Made by a program: the position numbers and the translations under genes. A stretch of DNA of 64,000 nt from Tanytarsus gracilentus (Eukaryota; Arthropoda; Insecta; Diptera; Chironomidae), in assembly GCA_038502055.1 (NCBI GenBank), contig JAXRKN010000017.1:248001-312000 (forward strand), read 5' to 3'. This document shows positions 39,473 through 50,987 of this stretch, one piece after another. The notes under the pieces are model-generated. The model saw only the letters and a list, made by a program, of their open reading frames with translations. It was not told the DNA's origin and did not search any database. How positions within the stretch are numbered: the first letter of the stretch is position 1; each line of letters opens with the position of its first letter.

Positions 39473-42400
39473 TTATAATTCACCGTCATTTGGATTTCCT
39501 TTTTTCAGCCATTTCGGTGCTAATTTTGTCATAAGTAAAGCGCCTGTGGATGAGAGAAAGAAGAGAAATTTTGTCTGTTTGCAAGCGATTTAAATCGTAC
39601 CTAATGGTGCCGTTGCTACAATTGCAAGCACGGAAATGACTAGAACACTGTTTGCGAGTGAACGAATTTCAGCATTTGAGTTTTGGTCGCGGGCCAAGTC
39701 CAATGCGACGGGACCAAGAGCAGCTTGCACTGAGAAGAAAAAAGTCCGCAATTAGATAAAGTGCTCATTTTAGTAAACATGGATGATGACTCTGCAATTC
39801 CTACCTGTTGCCTTGGGAAATCCAGACAGTGTAATATAAGCTTTCTCCTTCCAGTTCAAATCTCCACCGCAAAATGATAAATAGCCTGACACAAGACGAA
39901 AGATTACGCCCGCAATGAGAGCAATCAAACCGTAAAGTACAATGTTGCCGTCAAGCACCTTGAAGTCCACTTCCTTTCCAATTAAACTAAAAGATACCGG
40001 CTTAAGGAACTTCCATAGAAGATCTAAGTACTCGTCAACATTCGAATGAAATAAAGGATTGCGAATTTTTTGTCGACGCCATCCAGTGCCAGCAACAAAA
40101 CTCGCCGATATGCAGCCCAATGCGCCGGCACTTGGATAACCTAAATATTTACTGCCCATCACTGAGATCGCACCACTAAGTACAATTATAACAAATCTGA
40201 TTCCATTTTTGTATTTCTGAAAAAGAAAATTTAATTTATGATCTTAAAAAAATTTTGACGGAAAAATGTAAACAAATAAATTTTTTTCTACAAAATTCAA
40301 AATTATTCAAAGCTTTTTGCATAATTTTTAAGCTTTTACTTTAAAGATTTTAAGTAAAAGTTCAAAGTCTCCTTAAACAACTTCTAAGAATTCGCAAATT
40401 TTTTTGTTTACAAAACAATTCACTCAAGTCTCAACCTCAAGTGAAAGCGTTCAACTTAGCAGAAAAATAAAAGAGCTCAGACAAAACAATCTGCCACCAC
40501 CTACCGCGTGTTCAGATGGAAGTTTAATTATTAAAAGTCCACATAAACTGCCGAACACAACACCTAGAGAAAAAAAGTTGCTTTTAGTGAAGATTTGTGG
40601 GGTAAAAAATTTAAATTTTACCCATGACAATGCCCACTGGTCCTTGCAATAATTGCTGAGTTAGATTGCCTGTCGAGAACGCAATACCCAGCAGAACGCC
40701 GAACAAGAATATTGCGATGACATCATTGCAGCTCGTCATTGCTAAATGAACATGAGGGAGGTAAAAAAGAATTAAAACACATTCTCTCTGGGTTGAGAGA
40801 CAAAAATACCTATAATCACCGTATGAATTCCTTTGTTCATGCCTAAAGTACACCGTCAACAGCAGTAGCGACATCAACATGTTGAAAGCGATTGCAAAAT
40901 GAGAATTTAATGATTTGCATTTCAAATTAATTTCTTCTTTCAACAGCGACAAAAAACCATAGTTGAGGAATTAAGTTTTGGGAGAATTTTACTGGATTTT
41001 ATTTGTGAAGTATTTTCATGGATTTTATTTCTCAAAATATTCCTGGAAATATTTATTAGATTTTACTCTAGAAAATTTTTCCAGGATTTTATTTGCTTAA
41101 AAAATTCAAATAAAATTTAATTGAACATCCAGGAAAACCAAAACTTTATCGTCATTATCCTGGATTGTTTGTAAATTTATGCAAATTTATCATTTTCCAG
41201 GAATAAATTCTAAACTTCAACAACTATGGTCATCATCGTGCAACAGCGCATTTTTACCTAAGCGTTCCTCTTTCAGTTTTAATAAAATCGTTACTACCAC
41301 GTTTGGGGAAATTGCAGTCACTACCAGGCTATGGAGAGAGAAGAAAAGAAAAATGAACGATAATAGTGAGAATGGGGCAAAATGAGAATTAAGTACATGA
41401 GAGAAGCGGAAGAAAAATGACGCTTAAAAGCACATTATGCTAAATTTCTTGTAACCCATAGCCGTAATCAGCGAAAAGCGAATGAGTGAGCCTTCCGTGC
41501 CAAAACGAGAAACATTACACGTCAGCTGCTTTTAATTGCCAGCGAAAAATCTCCCCGCTTCAGACTGTAGTCATCATCATTGAGTTTTCTTTCACTTTAT
41601 TCGTGTGAAATGACTTTAAAATTGAATTTAACAGCTCGGAATTTTTTAATGATGAAATATCGAGGCATTTTTTCAATGATGTAAATTACAATGAGCCAAA
41701 AGAGAATAAAAAATCTTGCTTAAACAACTTTATAGAAAAACACCACTGCACATTCACAAAAGCAGCACATTTTTAATTAAGATTTTATTTTTAATAAAGC
41801 CCCAACAGCAGCTCTCAGAATTTTCCATTTCCATACACCTCATCGTTGCGAGATGAACATTATTTGCATTTTGTGGCAACGACGCTGCTTCGACATGCAC
41901 ACAAGCAGCTCATATTTCGAAGTTATATATGAACGGAACAAGAGTGAACTTTTTTGTATTCGCTTTTCAAAAGCTTAACGCTCCATGTTTACAAGCAGTT
42001 TCAGCACCAAACACCCGCACACATTATACTCTCACTCGAATAACCATGGAAAATTTTCACGAGGCGTACGTGGAACAACAATAAAGAGGTTGTTGATTTC
42101 TATATACAGAGCATGTATTTGAATAACATCGAACTTACCCTAACAAAACGCCCCACAGCCATGGAAAATTTAATAAGTAATGTACACATACGGCAATTAT
42201 CGTGACTTCGGCGACTGTTGGTATAAGCGTTAATCTCATTATGATGCCAAACAGCCTTTTCAATGCATCGTAGTCGAGTCCTAATCCAGCTAGCAGCATT
42301 ATGTTCACCAAAGCCATTTCACTATGTGTAAGAGAATTGTTAAAAATTTGTATAAAAATATTTTCTTTCTTGTTATCTTTTGTGTTCATTTTAATGATGA

Positions 42401-44269
42401 ACACAAAATTGAAGAGGTGTAATTAGTTTGAAAAGATTTGAAGCTTTTTAAGATAATTTTAAATTTTTAGAATTTACTTAGCTCTGATTTTTAACAAAAA
42501 AACTTAAATTTTTCATCAAGTTAGACCACAAAAAATATTAATAATTTTTAAAGAAATTTTCTAAATAATCAGAGAAGAGTAAAACACAAAAGCTTTTTGA
42601 AAGTTCTCAAAAAGTTTAAAAAAATAAAATACGTTACAAAAATTTTAAGAAATTAAAAATTCTAAGAACAAAAAAATTCAAAATTCTCAACATTTTCAAA
42701 AATTTCATGTGTTCAAATAAAACTCTTTTTATCCACCCAAAAACCAATCAATATTCATCGCTCGTGCAACCGCAGAAAAAGAAAATAAATTATTCCAATA
42801 AAGGACACAAAAAAGTTAGTTTCAATTTATGGAAAATATTCACACAATTTTCCTTAATTTAATGATAATTTTTTCCTCTTCTTGCGAAATGCTGAAAAAA
42901 TTGACATCATTGTGTCGAGGAGGAAAATAAAAAAACTTTTTAAAACTTTTCTTGCTCTTTTTAGCTCAGAGGAATTATAATAGACATAATGGAGAATGAT
43001 GAGAAATAAGGTTGATTATATTATTTTAATCTGAGTGGTATCAGCTGCATGTGATATCACAGCAGAAAGAAAGAAATAAGGCTCTTAAGGCATGCGATAG
43101 ACGACGATAAAAAAAAGAATCTCAATTGGACCTTTTCATTCACAATTCCCTATGAGAAAAATCCTTTTTAATGCCACCCTCAAGATTTAATTTCACATCT
43201 TTGCCCTCTTCAACTTTTGCCCTCGCTCCTTTTAACTTCGCTCTCTATTCATCATCGGAGCATCGTCATTGCATGACCTAAGTGGTGAAAAAGTGATTCA
43301 TTAAAAATTAAGACTTGTAAGCTCCTTTTTGTTCCGGAACTTTTCACACCTTTTTCGCTCTTTGAAGCTAAAGAGCAAGAAATTTAATAATGTTGCATTT
43401 AAGCTGCATTGAGGGTTAGTGAAGAGACCTCATTAAAATTCTCTTTTTATGATGAAATATTTTGGAAGTGAATATTCAAAGTAATTAAATCCGTTACATT
43501 TTTGAACTTTAAAAAATTTAATTTTAACATAGAAAAATAAATTTAACTCACCGAAAAACCGCCTCGAGCTTCTCATACCCATCAAAGTAGCCCACACCAA
43601 TATTTTTATAGAGAACTGCACGAAAGAGAAGAATTCAACATGATGAGATTGTGCATTCGTTTGCCGCAAAACGTTAAATTTAATTCACCTCCAAAACCAA
43701 TCATTCCCAGCATGTCTGTGGACGAGAGAAATGCAACAGCAAAAAAAAGTTTTTAAATTAAAACTAAACTCGAACAAAAATTCAACCCTCAGGAGACAAC
43801 CAACAAAAATCGTAAATTTCGATTTAGAAGCTAAATCTCACCTGGTAAGCCGAAAAAACTGACCAAATATCCGCAAGCTTGTGCTCCAATGAAAAGAAAG
43901 ATTATTCGCATTAGAGTAGAGTCTGCATATACCTGACCCGGAAATGACGACGACGCAATGCCCCAACTTAACAAGAAAATTATCACCAGAGCAATTGGCT
44001 GTGATGCGACTGGCCATTGCTTTTGTAAGTAAATCCATCTAGAAAATTAAGCTTTGATTTTAGAAAGCAACCACAAAAATAAATCGCTTACATTTTCGGC
44101 ACTGCATTATTGTCGACTTGATTACTATTTGCTTCGGTCATTTTTAGTCCCTCCTCTATGGATGCACGCCGTGACATCTCTAAATCAACTGATGGTATTG
44201 GGATTGTATTTTGAATTTGATTTTGACTTTGTGGGTGTTGATGAAATTGCTGCTGTTGTGTCTTGTTAA
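39473..44269 (-). CDS. Sodium/proton antiporter, NHA (SLC9B, CPA2 family)
   Basis: Exons in transcript order: 44269-44092, 44038-43842, 43715-43689, 43615-43552, 42321-42139, 41328-41258, 40842-40810, 40741-40622, 40563-40505, 40216-39805, 39729-39601, 39543-39473. All GT-AG introns are phase-consistent. Starting at the internal ATG at 44177 (MSRRASIEEG, a PKA-like RRAS site) gives 483 aa, close to the family core. The first listed exon stays open to an acceptor at 44270, so an upstream exon, untranslated or N-terminal, is likely and was not found. Family marks are RLTLIPTVAEV, LPWLWGVLLG-like text, the AISPNVVV helix, FVAGTGWR, FPKATVQAALGPVALD and many hydrophobic segments (about 12). It should exchange cations for protons across plasma or organelle membrane. 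The usual DD pair is read as N-D (TSCNDVIAI), which may alter coupling (inference). NHA1 or NHA2 clade not decided. Confidence 0.88.
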
Positions 44270-44308
44270 CTGGAATGCATACATAAATGAAATCAGTGTG
44301 AGATTAAA

Positions 44309-44437
44309 AAGGGGTGCGAGGCTTTGGTGATTAATAAAAAATAAAATTTCATTAACTTTTGTGGAATTTAATTTTAATTAACTTAATTTCTAATTAAATT
44401 AAATTAATTTAAAATCTCCCAAAGTTGCCCACCCCTT
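44309..44437. repeat. Hairpin with AAGGGGTG ends
   Basis: AAGGGGTG and CACCCCTT flank an A+T-only interior just upstream of the first recovered NHA exon. Weak member of the CAAGGGG hairpin family. Confidence 0.35.
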
Positions 44438-47400
44438 GGTAACTCTTAAATTGACAACAATTAATTTCAATCAACGCTTTTCAATCACGAGAGTGTGCAC
44501 ATCTCTAAACGAGCACTTGTTTATCTTTTTCATTTTATTTTCATCAAGCTCAACATTTCACGTCAATCGCGAGTGTTTAAACACGTTACGTTAATTAGAT
44601 CAAAATAAAAACCAAATGGTCAGTGCTTCAGGATAAAAAGGAGTGAAATTAAATTCGAGCGAATTTTGATTAATTATTTACATGAAATTGCGGCGCTTTT
44701 GACTTTGAAGCGATTGATTAGGGTGGAAAATTTAATTAAACGACATTTGAAAAATAAAAACAGAAATTGTTTAAATAAATATGGTAAAAATCGTTAAATT
44801 TGTTCGGGATGAGATTTAAAGAGGAAAAATCTTGAAAATCCAGGAATAAAATTTAAATTAAATTTAAATCCGCAGCAATATGTAAAATTACATAAATCGC
44901 ACCCTAGAAACCGTATCGCATAGCAACCAGCTATCAATTTAAATTTTAAATACAGATCTCAAGAAAATCCTTCCACCACCTTCACGCTATTAATTTTCAT
45001 GCATTTCACACATCCTCACAATAAGCTCTCAGCTAACAATTTCTTGCAACTCTTCTTATATTTAAATCTCATTCTCATCATCATAATTCCTCACAATGCA
45101 TCCAGTTGATATGGTGAATGTGAGGAGGTCTGTTGATAGAGAAATAATGTCATATGAGTGCATGAAAGTCATACACCGAGGATCAAAACTTCATCATTGT
45201 ACTTTTATTTATTTTTTAGATATATTTTTATGTCTTCATCACCGTGACGAACTCGAGAAGTTTTTCACACTCTTCTTTTTTTGCTAAAGAAGCGCAAAGA
45301 AAAATTATTTTCATTATCATTCAAACTTGCATGGCGTATTATTCTCGTGAGACAGTGAAAAAGTAGCGTGTGCACTTGATTCATGTATGTCGTTTGGTTT
45401 CTGATCTCTCCGCTGCAGTAGTCATAAATAGCAATTGAAAAAGTTGCGAAATAAAAATAAGTTTTGATAAAATTTGAGATAAAAAGATTAAAATCCAGGA
45501 AATTTTCATAAATTCCAAAAATAAAATAAATATCCAGGAATTAGTTTATAAATTTTTCTCAAAAAAAATTCTCTGTCCCAAAATCAACGAATAAATCCCT
45601 CACAAAAAAAGATGTCGAGAGGATTGAAAAAGTTTTCTTGGCTACAAACCTCGATACAGCACATTTTCGAAAAGTCTTTCTCATTTTCAATAAATATCGA
45701 CATCTCTCAGCAAATTGACAAAAATCTTCTTTCCCAACTCCATCATTTCAAAGCCGGAAGGAAAAACAATTCGTACACTCGTATTTATTTTTATGTGCCA
45801 TATAAAATAAAGAAGACAATGAAAGATGTTTCTCGAAAGAAAGTTGGGTAAAAGTCAAATTAAAAGTTTTCTTTTCAATATACGGCAATATTTGAGATGA
45901 TGATTTGTTTTATAGACTGTGACGATTTTATTGAATGATCTTTTCGGTTCTGTCAAGCTTTCGCATTAAAAATGACGTCATAAAATCCATTAAAGTTGAA
46001 AATTCAAATAAAAGTCGTTAAAAATTATTTTAAATTCAATTTTCGTGTAATTTTCTCATCAAAATAAATCAAAATCAGATAAATCAAAAAAAGTAACTCA
46101 TGAAGAAGTTCATGAAAGAAACTTTTTTCATTTTTCTTCGCATTTCAGCACTTCGCATATATATTTTGGAGAGTTGAATGAATTACAAAGAAAAGAAATC
46201 ACATTCAGTCACCCACTCGACAAACATATACGTCTTTCACTCTCATGTTGTTGCTAAAAGTAGAAGAAGAAGAGCAAAAAAGTTTTCATGCTGAATGAAT
46301 CATATTATATTAAGGTATTAGGGATGGAAGCATAATTTATATAACGACTTCCGTACGCCTCATGTTCGCAGTGGAAAAAAGAGAAGCTTAACCAGAAGCA
46401 GCAGCTATGTTATGCCAAAAAAAAAATAAGAAGAAGAATGAAATGATATGCGACAAGACAGATTTCTTCAGCAAGAAACCGAGAGAGATTTTCTACCGCT
46501 TTGAACATGCAAGAATATGTGCATCCATGGCTTATGCATGTAGCGGAAAAGAGAGAAAAATTCCTTGTGGCAACATGGAGGAACTTTGCACGAAAGTATG
46601 AATGGAAATGTCTCGGGAGAAAAATTCCAGCTTTCTGTTACACGAGAAGGCATATGAAAAGTGATACTTGAGAAATTCTCTGACACTCTCCTTGCGGCCC
46701 TCTCTCTCCTTCACATCCACAGTTGTACAACATTTCACTAATGGAAAATGGCTCAACTTTTAAACTTAGATTATGAAAATTATGCGAGTGAATTTGTAAA
46801 TGGATGTCGACAGTGACGTTTCTTAAGGGCACGTTTTTGTCTTCGCTGTGAGATAAAATTCAGAGGAAAAATTGAATTAGTTAATAAAAGACGTCTGGAG
46901 AATGTTTTGGAAAAAATTAAACTGAAAAGTTTTTTAAGAGAAGAATTTGAATGAAAATTTTTAATTTTATTTCTTAATTACGCGTTACTGAAAAATTTCG
47001 AATATTTTAATTTATTTTGCTGGTTATCTAATACCGCGACAATAACCATTAAATAACTTTATTAAACTGCAATCATTTCTTCTTCTTTTACTTAATGAAA
47101 TTTCAGTAGAAAAGATGTGGGTTTGTCGAACTTTTAAAGGCTGCTAATAGCCTTCCATTTACTCTTAAAAAATGAATGAAAGCAACAAAAATTTAATCCC
47201 ATAAAGAAAAAGTTTTGGCCTTTTTTGTGGCGATGTAAGAAATGACGTAAATGTTTTTTTTTGATATTTTTCGCTAAGTTGATTGGGAAAGTTTTTTTAA
47301 AAATAAGTTTTAATTAATTTAAAATAACTTTTTGTTCTAAATTAATTAATGAAATTAATAAACTTAAGTATGAAATGTTTAAAAAATTTAGCTCCGCTGC

Positions 47401-49998
47401 GCTGTATTAAATTTTAGTAAATTAAAAATATTTCCATAAAATTCTTCCCCATCCAATTGCTCCCACAAAGCTCATCTAAATATCCATTGAGACTGCCACT
47501 GTAGAGTAATAATACGCTGCCCTCCGCCCCGGCAATGAGGCAAATAAAAGAGAAAATTATTTTTCCTCCTCGAATTATTCATTGCAAAGGTATCGGACGA
47601 AAAAAAAATTTCATAAACACAGGAGAATGAAAAAAGTTTCAACTTTTTTTTATATATAAAATTGCATTATGCTTCGATTCCATTCCGCATTCTTTTTTCT
47701 ACTGCCTTGCACACAAAGCCCTCCCGAGACGTGCTTTTTTCCATTTCACAATCGCATTTCGAGGGTTGGAGGAAAAAGTTTTGATTATTGCTTTGTGTTT
47801 TGGTTATTTTAAAAAAAGTTCTGTGCTCTCTCCATCTCACTAACTCATTCTTTCCACTTTTTCCGACTTACAAAAATTTATGATCACAATGAAAGTTTTA
47901 TTTTACACAACAAAAGAAGAAATTATTGGAGAAAAATATAAAAGTTTTTTTGTGCACAAAAAAGTTTTTGATGCTTCACGAAGCGGGAATTTTTAATTAT
48001 GCTAACCAACCTTTGACAATTCCATTTCTATTATTATCCTGAACGGTGTACGAAGATTTCACCATTGTAAAGCTTTTTTTTATTAAAAATATTTTTCACA
48101 TCTACAAAATTGTGTCGTTCGCGTATGAAGTCGCAATGAAACTAAAATCGACTCATCTCTTATCGCACAAAATGTTCAAGTTATTTTTGTGATAATGCTA
48201 TTTATTCGAGAGGTTCATTCAACACGTGAAATACGTATGTGTGTTGAGAAATTTTTAATTAGCAAGAACGTGTGAATAAAATAATTGAAATTTAATTAAG
48301 CTTTTTGATCTTCAAATGTGTTAATTGGGCAAAGAACTGATTTCGAATTCTTGAATTTCATAATTTTACTCAACTTTTTTTCGTGAATTTGTTTAAATTT
48401 ATTTAATTACCTTTTTGACGATAATTTTTGACTTAATTTTTTTTGTTTAAAAATAAACTTTTTTAAAAATTAGCAAACTTCTAACTAAACTCAATGAAGA
48501 ATATTTTTTGTATTAAATCTACCGGAACCTTCAATTAACTTCAAACGACTGTCTGATGGACTATTTTTTTGATAGCTTCAGTTTATTGACTTTATCTTTT
48601 TTAACTGCAATTATAACTGGAAACTTCAACAATAAATTTATTTTGCTGGTTTTAAAACCAGGAAGATGAAATAAAAACTAAAAAAAATATTTATTATGTA
48701 AAACCTTAAAATATTCCACGATCGACCTGCAGAAGGACAAAAACAAATTTTTCTTTTTTAATTTTGAATTTAAAAATTCGTTATTAAATTTTTTTAATTT
48801 AAGCGAAATATGTTTAATTTATTTGGAATTTCCTCCCCTGACTTTTACAATTTCATCCTCGTTTCTAAGTTATAAAAAATTTACGATTTCAAAATTGACT
48901 TCTGATACTCTGATAAGTTATCACACAACTGCATGACAGTAAGATTGACAAGTTATGTCTATTTTAGCACAAATGATTTCTCAAATTTCAGCTTTGGTGT
49001 CAAAAACATCAAAATATTAATTTTCTACTGACTTCATCAAAGACTCAATGATTAGAAAATTCTCATTCATGCAATTGAAATTGATGAAAATTTAATAGAC
49101 AACATGTCAAAATTTATTTAGAAGAAAAATTATTTTTTTTGCAAATTAAAACTTTCACAACTGAATGCAAAAAAAATTAAATTTAAATAATTTCAAATTT
49201 AAATTTTGCTCATATATCAATTCAACTCATTTTAAAAATTTATCTCATTAGTTTCACCACCAAAATTGCACATTTAAAACATTTTTCGAAATATTTCACT
49301 TCAATTTCATTCCTATCTCATTTCCAATTGAATGCGAAAACTTTTTCCTTGTTATTTTCTCAATTCGAATAATAAAAAAAGTTGTTCAAGCTCACTTTGA
49401 AAGTTTTTCATTAGAGGAAATTTTTCAATTCATTTGCGAAATTTGTCTGTGCATGGAAATGCAATCATTCTATATGTAGATTAGATGCAATGTGCCAACA
49501 GTCTCCGAGCAAGCCGAAGCCAAAAGTTCGAGATTCAAATTATTTTAAACACTAAAAAAATTATCTGAAGTTTGCCTATTTATAAAGATTTAAATCGATA
49601 GAAATGCCGAAAAAAAATTAATTCAAACCCAGAGATGTAATGACAAACTTTTATTTGTGAATATTTTCTTGTTTACCGTCAAAATTAAATTCATAATTAA
49701 AAATCGGGTTTATTCGGAAAAAGTTTCGTAAATTGGAAAAGTTTTTAAGGTTTTTATTGACAACGATATGTACACAAAAATTTCATTAACTTCCAAAAAA
49801 ATACATCTCTGTATCCAGCAAGTTGAATGGCCCAACTTAATTATCAACCCAGAGCAAGGCAAATTGTTTAATTAATTTTACGAAAATATTTCTCATTATC
49901 ATCTTAAAAGCTAATTAGATTTCGATAATAAAAATTTTCCTCGCAGTAAAAAAGATTGTGACAAAAATTCGAAACCACTCGCAGTTAATTTTTCGTAA

Positions 49999-50052
49999 TG
50001 CAAGAGGTTAGATTAAAATTTAAATGCAAGAGGTTAGATTAAATTTTAAATG
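49999..50052. repeat. Two tandem copies of a 26-bp unit
   Basis: TGCAAGAGGTTAGATTAAAA and the following TTTAAA occur twice back to back with a single transposed A/T difference. It looks like a recent duplication. Confidence 0.7.
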
Positions 50053-50912
50053 CTCTTTAATTTAATACGTGTATGAATGTAAATTCAAGATTAAAATTTA
50101 TTTTATATTCATGAAAACTTTAAAAATATTCTTGACATTTTTTTCTAAAATTTTCAATAGTTTAATTTAAAATAAACAAATTTCCATCCCTTGATTTAAT
50201 GCCTAATTAAAAAGGGCACAGTAATATAAGTAATTCAGTTAATTATTTCATTTATGCATGAGCTTAAAAATTCAAAATTGAAATTTGATAACTTAATTTA
50301 ATTTCTATGCCAACATCACTGCTACTTTAATCCTACGAAATTGCTATATTTTATTGTATTGATAAAAAAATTTGCTACAGAAAGTAATAAGCAGATGAAA
50401 CATAAAAAGCCAACCACTAAATTGGCTCTATACAAAGTAACAACGTCAGCAGCAGAAATAGGTGAAATTTCATTCCCAAAACTACTCCATGCACAACGGC
50501 ATCAAATGTCAACTTTAAAAGAAAGGAATTTTTTCAAACTTTTTCTGCCTTTAATATTTGATAGCACACACAATAAAAATTCAATTTTGTCTCCGTTGCT
50601 GTGGGTTGTGTACTCATGCTCTTTCCATGTTATTCGAGATAATAAAGAGACCTAAAAAATTGACATCCAATGTTGAACTATTACCAAAGTAACGGCATAC
50701 GCTAGGTCGGCTCGTCATTTCGATGAAAGAACGAAAAAAATGAATTTTAAATTTTTCATCTTTTAACCCCATAAAATATTTCTATGTGTACATTGTGTTG
50801 CTCTCAATGATGTTCGGTAAAAGAACATAAAAAGAGGCGCAACGAAAAAACCTCAATTTCATGCTTTTATGTAATCTCAATAGGGTAAGAATGATGTAGA
50901 ATCTTCCTACAG

Positions 50913-50987
50913 CAAGGGATGAAAATTATAATCACCAAAAATTCATAAAATTATAATTTTAATTTTCCTGAAAATTTTCCATCCCTT
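50913..50987. mobile_element. Short hairpin MITE, CAAGGGATG ends
   Basis: CAAGGGATGAAAATT pairs with AATTTTCCATCCCTTG, one indel apart. At 75 bp it is nearly a pure hairpin. Confidence 0.5.

Noticed and set aside
40404..40652. 82-codon plus frame and the 40611-40952 minus frame as single-exon genes
   Set aside because: They overlap NHA exons 40505-40563, 40622-40741 and 40810-40842 with their introns; domain matches exist only in the spliced NHA frame.
43433..44038. Minus frames 43433-43669 and 43838-44038
   Set aside because: They are shifted readings of true NHA exons; the correct frame joins at phase-consistent splice sites.
46496..46553. Hairpin CCGCT..ACATGCA / TGCATGTAGCGG
   Set aside because: The stem needs a 4-nt bulge and no further pairing extends it; likely chance.
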